Source of the DNA: Desulfobulbus sp. Tol-SR | GTDB lineage: Bacteria > Desulfobacterota > Desulfobulbia > Desulfobulbales > Desulfocapsaceae | DNA length: 64,000 nucleotides | Assembly (NCBI GenBank): GCA_000769715.1 | Contig: JROS01000007.1 | Location: 26,307-90,306 of the forward strand | Reading direction: 5' to 3' | Shown here: positions 55,144-64,000 of the stretch, in pieces | Numbering within the stretch: position 1 is the first letter of the stretch | Layout of the letters: every line of letters begins with the position of its first letter | The notes under the pieces: generated by a model | What the model saw: only the letters and a program-made list of their open reading frames with translations | Databases searched by the model: none | What the model was told of the DNA's origin: nothing | Position numbers and translations under genes: made by a program

Positions 55144-55248
55144 TTAGGGGCCGTTACGAAATAACCGTTACATTTTTCACCATTTCGTTACGGCCCCTTA
55201 TGCCGGAAAGGTATTTCTGTGTAACGGTTATTGTTTGACGACGGCTTA
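55144..55248 (-). mobile_element. MITE-like element, copy B
   Basis: Identical (105/105) to copy A at 23284-23388, but inverted. The TTA pieces at 55144-55146 and 55246-55248 flank the 99-bp core. The right TTA is the glyS stop codon, TAA, read on the minus strand; the glyS frame and stop are kept intact. It lies immediately beside the 100-bp tandem array. Confidence 0.8.
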
Positions 55249-57321
55249 GCCCTCCTGCATCTTCGAGATATCGCCGATCTGCAGGATCAACTCGCCGATC
55301 GCGGTCAGAAGATTGAGCCTGTTCCTGCGGATATCGAGGTCATCGGTCATGACCATGACATCGTCAAAGAACCGGTCGACCGGTTGTTTCAGATCGAGCA
55401 GCACCTTCAGGGCGCCAAGGTAGTCACGACCGGCAAGCCTCGTCTCAACCCTCTCCCGTACCTGCAGATAAGCAGCATGCAGTTCCTTCTCCGCCCCGGC
55501 CTGGAGGATCGATGGATCGACCCGGGTATCGCCGTTGTCTTTCAGGATGTTGCGGATTCGTTTGTAGGAGGCGGCCAGGACAGTGAAGGCATCTTCCGAG
55601 CGAATCTGGCGGAAGGCATCGATCCGCTCCAGGCTGTCGATCACGTCATCGAAACCGACTGAAACCACCGCATCGACGGCCTCGACATCCATCCCCTTGG
55701 CGGCGCAGTCGTTGACGAACCGGCCCTCGATGAAGGCCATCACCGCCTTCACCGTTGCGGCACCGGCATCAACCTTGTCGCCGTACAGGGCCAGCGCCTT
55801 GTGCACCACCTCCTGCAGCGACAGGCGGTAGCCTTTGGCGGCGATGATATTGAGAACCGCCAGGGACAGGCGCCGCAGGCCGAAGGGGTCGGCAGTACCG
55901 GTCGGCACCTGGCCGATGCCGAAGCAGCCGGCGATGGTGTCGATCCGGTCGGCCAGGCCGAGGATCGCCCCGACGTCCGAGGCCGGCAATTCCGCCCCGG
56001 CCCGTTTCGGCATATAGTGTTCCTGGATCGCCATCGCCACCGCCTCCGGTTCGCCGTCACGCTGGGCATAGACCCGCCCCATGATTCCCTGGAGGGAAGG
56101 GAATTCACCGACCATGCTGGTCAGCAGGTCGGCCTTGCAGAGGCTGGCGGCACGGCAGGCGGAGGCCGTCAGGTCCGGCCGGAGGATCTCGCACAGCATC
56201 CGCGTCAGTTTGACCACCCGCTCGGTCTTTTCCAGCATCGTTCCCAGCCTGGCCTGAAAGACGATCCCGCCGAGCTGGTTCCGGCGCGCTTCAAGCGTGG
56301 TTTCCCGGTCGGTGTTGAAAAAGAACAGGGCATCCGACAACCGTGCCCGCAGCACCCGCTGGTGCCCTTTGCGGCTGACATCGGGGTTGTCGACCCGGGT
56401 GTTGTTGACGGCGACGAAACCAGGCAGCAGCCGCCCCGCGGCATCGACCACCGGGAAGTATTTCTGGTGCTCCCGCATCGAGGTGATCAGCACCTCGGCC
56501 GGCACCTGGAGGAATCTGTCCTCGAAACTGCCGCAGATCCCGAACGGATATTCGACCAGATTGGTGACCGTATCGACCAGTTCCTCGTCGACGGCAACCC
56601 GGGCATCGCCCGCACCGGCGAAGGTCTTCACCGCTTCCTCGATCTCCCGCAGCACCGCCTGCCGCCGTTCGGCCGGATCGACCAGGACATGGTGCTCGCG
56701 CAACTGCTCCACATAGGCGGCGGCCCCGGTCACCGTGAAGGAATGATGGGCCATGAAGCGATGGCCGCGGCTCATCGCCGACGAGACGATCCCCTCGTGC
56801 TCGAGGGTGATCACCTCGCCGCCGAACAGGGCGGTCAGCCACTGGATCGGCCGGGCGAAGGGATGGACATTGCTGCCCCAGCGCATCGACTTGGCAAAGG
56901 ACATCTCGATGATCAACTGCAGCAGCAGTTCAGGCAGCAGATCCGCGGTCGGCCTCCCGGCCACCTCCCGGACAAGCATCAGGTACGCGCCCTTCGGGGT
57001 TTCCACCACCTGCAGGTCCGCCACCTTCACCCCCTTCGAGCGGGCGAAGCCTTCGACGGCCCGGGTCGGTCGGCCATCCCGGTCGAAGGCCGCCGCCTTC
57101 GACGGGCCGAGCAGTTCTTCGCGGCTATCCTGCTGCCGCTCGGCCAGGCCAAGGACGATCAGGGCCAGCCGTCGCGGGGTGCCCTTGACCATGACATCGC
57201 CGTGGACAAGGTTGAGGGCCTCGGCCTTCCTGACAAAATTGTCGCGCAACTGGCTCAGGGCCGGCTCGATGAACCCCGCCGGCAGCTCTTCGGTTCCAAT
57301 TTCAAATAGTAAATCGCGCAT
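55246..57321 (-). CDS. glyS: Glycyl-tRNA synthetase beta subunit
   Basis: A 691-residue subunit of the alpha2beta2 glycyl-tRNA synthetase. It begins LLFEIGTEELPAGFI, typical of GlyS, with PSKAAAFDRDGRPTRAVEGFARSKG next and the C-terminal tRNA-binding part. glyQ, usually upstream, is not in the window. The stop codon TAA is inside the element at 55144-55248, but the C-terminus is normal. Start ATG at 57321 has no clear ribosome site. Last gene of the minus-strand group. Confidence 0.93.
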   Translation of the reverse strand: MRDLLFEIGTEELPAGFIEPALSQLRDNFVRKAEALNLVHGDVMVKGTPRRLALIVLGLAERQQDSREELLGPSKAAAFDRDGRPTRAVEGFARSKGVKVADLQVVETPKGAYLMLVREVAGRPTADLLPELLLQLIIEMSFAKSMRWGSNVHPFARPIQWLTALFGGEVITLEHEGIVSSAMSRGHRFMAHHSFTVTGAAAYVEQLREHHVLVDPAERRQAVLREIEEAVKTFAGAGDARVAVDEELVDTVTNLVEYPFGICGSFEDRFLQVPAEVLITSMREHQKYFPVVDAAGRLLPGFVAVNNTRVDNPDVSRKGHQRVLRARLSDALFFFNTDRETTLEARRNQLGGIVFQARLGTMLEKTERVVKLTRMLCEILRPDLTASACRAASLCKADLLTSMVGEFPSLQGIMGRVYAQRDGEPEAVAMAIQEHYMPKRAGAELPASDVGAILGLADRIDTIAGCFGIGQVPTGTADPFGLRRLSLAVLNIIAAKGYRLSLQEVVHKALALYGDKVDAGAATVKAVMAFIEGRFVNDCAAKGMDVEAVDAVVSVGFDDVIDSLERIDAFRQIRSEDAFTVLAASYKRIRNILKDNGDTRVDPSILQAGAEKELHAAYLQVRERVETRLAGRDYLGALKVLLDLKQPVDRFFDDVMVMTDDLDIRRNRLNLLTAIGELILQIGDISKMQEG

Positions 57322-57373
57322 AAATAGTCGTTATGAGGGTAAGGGTATCGGCTGGCAATGGAACAGCATGGGG

Positions 57374-58102
57374 TTATACGGTCGCTTCGAGGGTAGCGAA
57401 GGTCGAATACTCGTTGCCCAGATTCTCGACCCGCAGCGAAAACCACCCGACACCGGCAAGCTGCGACAGGCATTCGGCAATCCTGCGCGTCAGGGTCTCG
57501 ACCGACAGCATCTCCGGACCATTGCCGGCGGATTGCCGCGGCTGATCGCCGATGGCGCGCTCGATATGGAGAATCAGGTCCTCGATCCAGATGAAGCTGT
57601 TGAGCCTGACCGTCACCTCGGCCCTGCCCCACTGTCCCATCGATCGGGGCAGCCCGCTTGTTTTGCGCCTGATCAGCGGCAGGATCACCGGTATCTCGAC
57701 CTTCAGCTGCAGATCGGGATCCTGCTCGAAGGAGCCGATGAACGAACAGCGATAATGACAGAGGTTGAGCGAATCGGGCTTCCGTTCCTTGGCCAGAAAA
57801 TAAAGGAAGGTCATCTCGAGGTGCGAGGCCTCGGCATCGAGCCGCTCCTTCATCCTGGCCATGATCTGGTGGAAGCTCTTCATGCCGATCTCCCCGTGAA
57901 ACTGGTTGAGGATCTCGACGAAACGGCTCATGTGCGTGCCCTTGAACCGGTGCGGCAGATTCACGTACATGTTGACGGTGGCGATCGTGTTCTGGCGGTT
58001 CTTCGCCTTGTCGAGAACGGTCACCGGATAGGAGATGGTCTTGACGCCGACCTTCTTGATATTGATCCGCCGATGGTCGGTCTGATTCTGGATATCCTTC
58101 AT
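57374..58102 (-). CDS. folE2: GTP cyclohydrolase FolE2 (type IB)
   Basis: About 242 residues. MKDIQNQTDHRRINIKKVGVK at the start and LPHRFKGTHMSRFVEILNQ are hallmarks of FolE2, the non-zinc-dependent GTP cyclohydrolase IB that opens folate or queuosine synthesis. ATG at 58102 matches the family start and has GGAA upstream. It is within the minus-strand group ending in glyS. Confidence 0.92.
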   Translation of the reverse strand: MKDIQNQTDHRRINIKKVGVKTISYPVTVLDKAKNRQNTIATVNMYVNLPHRFKGTHMSRFVEILNQFHGEIGMKSFHQIMARMKERLDAEASHLEMTFLYFLAKERKPDSLNLCHYRCSFIGSFEQDPDLQLKVEIPVILPLIRRKTSGLPRSMGQWGRAEVTVRLNSFIWIEDLILHIERAIGDQPRQSAGNGPEMLSVETLTRRIAECLSQLAGVGWFSLRVENLGNEYSTFATLEATV

Positions 58103-58195
58103 CCGAGATTCCTGCGTGTGCATCCGCATCCTTGATCAGGCGACAGACAACCGCTGCCGCCCATGTCATCGCCCATATTTGGTCACATCCATCCT

Positions 58196-58549
58196 TCAAT
58201 CGCCGAGGTATTTCCGTACTACCTTGAGCAGTTCGCCGATGTCGGGCGACTTGACCACATACTCTTCGGAGGCCCATGCGCCCAGATCCTGCTTGTATTC
58301 GTGGTAGGCACTGCTGAGGATGATCGGGATAGCGGCGTTCTGCATCTTCAACTGCCGCAGCACCTCGATGCCGTTCAGTCCCGGCATCTGGATGTCCAGG
58401 ACCACGAGGTCCGGCGTGTCATTCTTGAATTTCTCGATGGCCTCGTCGCCATTGTAGGCGCAGATTACCTCGTATCCGGCGTCCACAAACTCTTCACGGT
58501 ACAGAAGCTGGATGCTCGCATCGTCATCGACCAGCAGTATCTTTTTCAC
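58196..58549 (-). CDS. Stand-alone response regulator receiver domain
   Basis: A 117-residue CheY-type REC domain with no output domain. The acidic pair is at residues 8-10, the phosphorylation site is Asp52 (VVLDIQMPG), and SSAY and VKSPD carry the conserved Ser/Thr and Lys. AAGGAGAAGGAT precedes the GTG start. No kinase partner is in the window. It sits between folE2 and galT in the same group, so it may be co-expressed with them. Confidence 0.88.
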   Translation of the reverse strand: MKKILLVDDDASIQLLYREEFVDAGYEVICAYNGDEAIEKFKNDTPDLVVLDIQMPGLNGIEVLRQLKMQNAAIPIILSSAYHEYKQDLGAWASEEYVVKSPDIGELLKVVRKYLGD

Positions 58550-58568
58550 ATCCTTCTCCTTTTAACAT

Positions 58569-59567
58569 TTAGAGCGACTCGCGCAAATACTCGGCCGCCT
58601 CCTCAGGTGGCATGGGATTGATGTAAAAACCGGAACCCCATTCAAACCCGGCGATGGATGTCAATTTGGGGACAATCTCGAAATGCCAGTGAAAATGCTC
58701 CGCACTGCCGAACCGGAGGGGCTCGGTATGCAGGACAAAGTTATAGGGGACATTGGGAATGCAGGCATTCAGCCGCCGCAGGGTCTCGGAGAACTGCGAG
58801 GACAGGGAGAGGAGATGGAAATCGTCAAGCTTGTTGTACGCCGAGGAATGCTGCTTCGGCAGCACCCACATCTCGAACGGGGTCCGGGGGGCGAATGGGG
58901 TAATGGTGATGAAATGCTCGTTCTGGCACACCACCCTGACATTCTGCTGCATCTCCTGGCGGATGATATCGCAGAACACGCAGCGTTCCTTGTACTGGAA
59001 GTAGGAGAGCGCTCCCGCCAGCTCCGAGACGATCATCCGCGGCAGTATCGGCAGGGCGATCAGCTGCGAGTGCGAATGTTCCAGGGAGGCCCCGGCAGCC
59101 CGGCCGTAATTCTTGAAGACCATGACATACCTGAACCGCGGGTCCTTCTCGAGGTCGACAATCCGCTCCTTGAAGGCCTTGAAGACGAAAAAAATCTTGT
59201 CGGGCGGCATCCGGGTCAGACTTTCGTCATGATTCGGGCTTTCAACGATGACCTCATGGGCCCCGATACCGTTCATCCGGTCGTACAGCCCTTCCCCTTC
59301 CTTGCTGAGATCGCCCTCGATGACCAGCGCCGGATATTTATTGGGCACGACCCTCACCTGCCAGCCCGGCTTGTTCGGGGTGGAGTCGCCGCCGAGCCTG
59401 TAGGCCAGCACCTCCGGCGGCGTCGTCTTTTCGTTGCCGGGACAGAGCGGGCAGAATCCACCGAGAGACGTCTGGCTCTCGATCGCGAAATCACTCGGCC
59501 GCTTTCTCCTCTCCCTGGAAATGATGATCCAACGGCCGAGGACCGGGTCCCTGCGCAGCTCAGGCAT
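58569..59567 (-). CDS. galT: Galactose-1-phosphate uridylyltransferase
   Basis: A 332-residue GalT. The active-site motif is HSHSQ (with the nucleophile His near residue 155), with CPLC and CVFC as zinc sites and HFHWHFEIVPKL further down. It exchanges UDP-glucose with galactose-1-phosphate. No other Leloir genes are visible. It overlaps closely with dksA (3 bp gap). Confidence 0.9.
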   Translation of the reverse strand: MPELRRDPVLGRWIIISRERRKRPSDFAIESQTSLGGFCPLCPGNEKTTPPEVLAYRLGGDSTPNKPGWQVRVVPNKYPALVIEGDLSKEGEGLYDRMNGIGAHEVIVESPNHDESLTRMPPDKIFFVFKAFKERIVDLEKDPRFRYVMVFKNYGRAAGASLEHSHSQLIALPILPRMIVSELAGALSYFQYKERCVFCDIIRQEMQQNVRVVCQNEHFITITPFAPRTPFEMWVLPKQHSSAYNKLDDFHLLSLSSQFSETLRRLNACIPNVPYNFVLHTEPLRFGSAEHFHWHFEIVPKLTSIAGFEWGSGFYINPMPPEEAAEYLRESL

Positions 59568-59570
59568 GGT

Positions 59571-59936
59571 TCAACCCTGCCCCTGCGCCTTTTCTTTCGT
59601 TTCCTGCAGGGTTTTGCAGTCGATACAGAGGGTGGTCACCGGACGAGCCTCGAGCCGCTTGATCCCGATCTCCTCGCCGCATCCTTCGCAAATGCCGTAT
59701 TTATCGTCTTCGATCCTGCCCAGGGCCTCGTCGATCTTGGATAACAGGCGTCTTTCCCGATCACGGATGCGCAGTTCGAAACTCCTGCCGGACTCGACAG
59801 TGGCACGATCATTGGGATCAGGTATATTCGTCGTCTGGTCGGTCATTTCCGACAGCGTCTTGCCGGCTTCGTCAAGAATCTCCTCACGTTTCTGTAAGAG
59901 CTGGATTCTGAATTTTTCGAGCTGCTCTTTCTCCAT
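59571..59936 (-). CDS. dksA: DksA/TraR-family protein
   Basis: A 121-residue protein: a coiled coil (about 1-75) with the acidic tip DPNDRA (40-45), then a C4 zinc finger with Cys83, Cys86, Cys104 and Cys107. DksA-type factors bind the RNA polymerase secondary channel and act with ppGpp. AAGGAG precedes the ATG at 59936. The upstream extension in the frame is not real. It precedes galT by 3 bp. Confidence 0.88.
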   Translation of the reverse strand: MEKEQLEKFRIQLLQKREEILDEAGKTLSEMTDQTTNIPDPNDRATVESGRSFELRIRDRERRLLSKIDEALGRIEDDKYGICEGCGEEIGIKRLEARPVTTLCIDCKTLQETKEKAQGQG

Positions 59937-59971
59937 CAACTTCTCCTTGAGTACATATATTGGTGCGAAAA

Positions 59972-60475
59972 CTACCCGCGATGTTCCCCGCGAATGTATG
60001 TTCCGCTCTTGCCACCGGTTTTCTTCACCAGACAGATATCGCTGATGACCATCGACTTGTCGACGGCCTTGCACATGTCGTATATCGTCAAGGCCGCAAC
60101 CGATACGGCTGTCAGGGCCTCCATCTCGACGCCCGTCTTGCCGCAGATTCCGATTGTTGCTCTGATATGTATCAAATTTTGATCGTCTTGGAAAGCAAAG
60201 TCAACATTGCTGCTGGTTATGAGCAGGGGGTGGGTGAGGGGGATCAGTTCGTGGACCTTTTTGGCCGCCAGTATCCCGGCGATCCGCGCCACGCCGAGCA
60301 CATCCCCCTTGGCCATCGATCCCGTTTTGACCAGGCCATAGGCCTCACTGCTCATCCTGATGGTACCGGTGGCCTCGGCCACCCGCATACTCTCCGCCTT
60401 GCCGCTGACATCGACCATCCGGGCATTGCCCTGGGCATCGAAATGAGTGAATTCAGGTTCTTTCCGCTGTGCCAT
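59972..60475 (-). CDS. moaC: Cyclic pyranopterin monophosphate synthase
   Basis: About 167 residues. [29 protein letters not shown] and [25 protein letters not shown] are the MoaC signature. It converts the MoaA product to cPMP in molybdenum-cofactor synthesis. ATG at 60475 fits; the longer frame is spurious. Within the minus-strand group. Confidence 0.95.
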   Translation of the reverse strand: MAQRKEPEFTHFDAQGNARMVDVSGKAESMRVAEATGTIRMSSEAYGLVKTGSMAKGDVLGVARIAGILAAKKVHELIPLTHPLLITSSNVDFAFQDDQNLIHIRATIGICGKTGVEMEALTAVSVAALTIYDMCKAVDKSMVISDICLVKKTGGKSGTYIRGEHRG

Positions 60476-60491
60476 ATCCTGTCCGTCCCAA

Positions 60492-61613
60492 TTATTTTCC
60501 CAGGACCTCGTTGAAAAGTCGGGTAAAAAACCCTTCCTGTTCGACGTGCTGGCCGTGTTGTTCGCACAGCTTGTCGAAATTGCGCAGGGCCTCTTTCTGT
60601 TCCTCGCAGAGATTGGTCGGCGTCTGGACCTGCAGTTCGACAATCATGTCCCCCCGACCGTGTCCGCGCAGGCTCGGAACCCCTTCCTTGCGCAGGGTGA
60701 AGATATCTCCCGACTGGCTGCCGGCCGGGATATCGAGTTTTCTTTTGCCGTGGATGGTCGGCACTTCGACGGTCGTCCCCAGGGCGGCCTTGACCATCGA
60801 AACCGGCAGACGACAATAGACGGTATCGCCGTCCCGCTTGAAGAACTCGTGGTCCTGGACGTGGATGATGACGTAGAGGTCCCCGGCCTGCCCGCCCCGG
60901 CGTCCGCCCTCGCCCTCGCTGCGCAGACGCATCCGGGCTCCGGTGTCGACGCCGGCCGGGATCTTGATGACAACCTTCTTCGTCTGCTCGACCAGTCCGA
61001 CGCCGTCGCAATCGACGCACGGGTCGGAGATCAGTTGGCCCTCGCCCCGACAGGTCGGACAGGTGGTGCTGACCTGAAAGAATCCCTGCGACCGGATCAC
61101 CTGGCCCCTGCCGTTGCAGGTCGGGCAGGTGGTTTTCGGATGTCCCGGCCTGGCCCCCGTGCCATCGCACGTCCAGCAGGTATCGCGCCGGGTCAGCTCG
61201 ACCTCCTTCGAGGCCCCGTGCACCGCCTCCATGAAGGTCACCGACAGGTCGTAGCGCAGGTCGTTGCCCTGAATGGGGCCGTCCCGTCGCGCCTGTCCAC
61301 GACCGCCGCCGAAGCCGAACAGATCGCCGAAGATGTCGCCGAAATTGGAGAACACATCCTCGAAATTGCCGGGGCCCCGGTAGCCGCTGTTTTTCAGCCC
61401 GTCATGACCGTAGGTGTCGTAGATCTGCCGTTTCTTCTCATCGCTGAGGACTTCATAGGCCTCGGTGCACTCCTTGAATCGGGCCTCCGCCTCCTTGTCG
61501 TCGGGATTGCGATCGGGATGGTATTTCATCGCCAGTTTGCGATAGGCCTTCTTGATCTCGGCGACGCTGGCGGTGCGGCTGACGGAAAGGATTTCGTAAT
61601 AATCGGTGCTCAT
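60492..61613 (-). CDS. dnaJ: Chaperone DnaJ
   Basis: A 373-residue Hsp40. J domain with HPD in [10 protein letters not shown], a Gly/Phe-rich region near 75-105, then four CxxCxGxG zinc repeats (CWTC, CPTC, CPTC, CVDC) and the C-terminal substrate domain. It works with DnaK, which is not in the window. ATG at 61613, after rpoZ by 27 bp. Confidence 0.96.
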   Translation of the reverse strand: MSTDYYEILSVSRTASVAEIKKAYRKLAMKYHPDRNPDDKEAEARFKECTEAYEVLSDEKKRQIYDTYGHDGLKNSGYRGPGNFEDVFSNFGDIFGDLFGFGGGRGQARRDGPIQGNDLRYDLSVTFMEAVHGASKEVELTRRDTCWTCDGTGARPGHPKTTCPTCNGRGQVIRSQGFFQVSTTCPTCRGEGQLISDPCVDCDGVGLVEQTKKVVIKIPAGVDTGARMRLRSEGEGGRRGGQAGDLYVIIHVQDHEFFKRDGDTVYCRLPVSMVKAALGTTVEVPTIHGKRKLDIPAGSQSGDIFTLRKEGVPSLRGHGRGDMIVELQVQTPTNLCEEQKEALRNFDKLCEQHGQHVEQEGFFTRLFNEVLGK

Positions 61614-61640
61614 ATCAACTCGATGACAGGATTGTCTTCA

Positions 61641-61907
61641 TTACTCGACAGCGCTACGCTCCGTTTCTTCCGCAGGCCTCGGCTGTTCCTTGACGGAGGT
61701 GTCGGGGAGATTGTCGATATTGGCCATCGTCACCCGGCCGGCGGCGATTTCCCTCAAGGTCATGACAATCTCCTTGTTCTTGCCGGCGACCAGAAAGGGT
61801 TCCCCCTGCCGGTGCTGCTTGATCCGTTTGACTGTCAGGTGGATCAGATTGAAACGGTTGTCGTCACCGACCTGCTCAAGACAATCTTCCACTGTGATTC
61901 TCGCCAT
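61641..61907 (-). CDS. rpoZ: RNA polymerase omega subunit
   Basis: An 88-residue protein beginning MARITVEDCLEQVGDDNRF, with the conserved IVMTLREIAAG near residue 47. The omega subunit aids RNA polymerase assembly. It sits between purA and dnaJ on the same strand. Start ATG well placed. Confidence 0.93.
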   Translation of the reverse strand: MARITVEDCLEQVGDDNRFNLIHLTVKRIKQHRQGEPFLVAGKNKEIVMTLREIAAGRVTMANIDNLPDTSVKEQPRPAEETERSAVE

Positions 61908-61978
61908 ATGCTTCTATCCTTGTGTGTAGTGTGGCAATCAAAAAAATGCGTCTTCGAACTCACTCTTCTCAGCGAATT

Positions 61979-63688
<1,710 letters not shown>

Positions 63689-64000
63689 ATGTTTGGCATC
63701 GGCCTGCCCGAGATGATCCTGATTCTGGCCCTCGCCCTGATTGTCGTCGGTCCGGACAAATTGCCCGATCTCGCCCGCACGGTCGCCAAAGGTCTGCTCG
63801 ACCTGAAGAAGACCGTCGAAGGCCTGAAGCAGAGCTTCAAAGAAGAAGGCAACCCGCTCAACGAGATCCGCTCCGACCTCGATGATGCCGCCCGTTCACT
63901 GAAAACCAAGCTCCTCGAGCAACCGGAATCGGGCTGGGACCAGGATGCCCCCTTCCCCGGCGTCAACCCTCCCGCCCCGCCGCCGACCTCGGCCCAACAG
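63689..64000 (+). CDS. tatB: Twin-arginine translocase subunit TatB (3' end outside window)
   Basis: The first 104 codons. MFGIGLPEMILILALALIVVGPDKLPDLART has the TatA/B membrane helix and the GLPE motif of TatB, followed by an amphipathic helix (about 25-55) and a Pro-rich tail (about 95 on). TatB recognises twin-arginine precursors. Ribosome site AGAGG precedes the ATG by six to eight bases. TatA versus TatB rests on the length of the tail. Confidence 0.85.
   Translation, partial: MFGIGLPEMILILALALIVVGPDKLPDLARTVAKGLLDLKKTVEGLKQSFKEEGNPLNEIRSDLDDAARSLKTKLLEQPESGWDQDAPFPGVNPPAPPPTSAQQ

Overview
The window looks like chromosomal sequence from a GC-rich, anaerobic, sulfate-reducer-type bacterium, most likely Desulfobacterota (Desulfobulbales-like). 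The pointers are a tetraheme cytochrome c3 beside a ResB/CcsA (system II) cytochrome c maturation pair, futalosine-type menaquinone genes (mqnA, mqnC, mqnE with ubiX and a UbiA-type prenyltransferase), a DVU0298-family protein, FolE2 instead of FolE, a BioC/BioG biotin route and a separately encoded glyS. The taxonomic call is inference; no rRNA is present.

Layout. 1-6.7 kb: end-truncated membrane GGDEF sensor, an odd SDR, a nitrilase with a degenerate nucleotidyltransferase-like tail, and a run of regulatory or hypothetical genes. 7-8.8 kb: shikimate kinase, a YgbA_NO-family Cys protein and a TIGR01777 epimerase, tightly packed. 8.8-16.6 kb (minus): rpoD, then mqnE-mqnC-mqnA-ubiX-mqnP-DUF3108-purC. 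17-18.7 kb: malQ and tRNA-Glu(CTC) with a clear promoter and terminator. 18.7-24.4 kb: a gene-poor accessory stretch of small orphan genes, including one split by a short transposon-like element. 24.4-34.7 kb (minus): ileS-lspA-fabD-bioB-bioA-bioF-bioG-bioC-bioD-small Cys protein, with bioG frameshifted. 35-39.2 kb: ftsE-ftsX-envC-ctpA, then divergent era and an RNase II/R-type gene. 42.5-51.5 kb: a membrane-bound HTH protein with a periplasmic EF-hand, an ArgO/ArgP-like exporter and regulator pair, EamA transporter, a frameshifted DUF523 gene, a glycine-zipper protein, a DisA-N-like protein, rpmB and an internally deleted radical SAM gene. 51.9-54.8 kb: resB-ccsA-cytochrome c3. 54.8-55.25 kb: a 100-bp-period repeat array abutting the second copy of the short element. 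55.2-63.3 kb (minus): purA-rpoZ-dnaJ-moaC-dksA-galT-REC-folE2-glyS. The window ends in tatB.

The most notable discovery is a 99-bp element (105 bp with its flanking TAA repeats) present as two identical copies in opposite orientation, 32 kb apart. It has imperfect 26-bp terminal inverted repeats and looks like a MITE. One copy sits exactly at the glyS stop codon. The other interrupts a membrane-protein gene whose frame is restored precisely if the element and one TAA are removed. Other genes carry signs of damage: bioG (1-base deletion), the DUF523 gene (8-C/G tract), and a radical SAM gene (in-frame core deletion).
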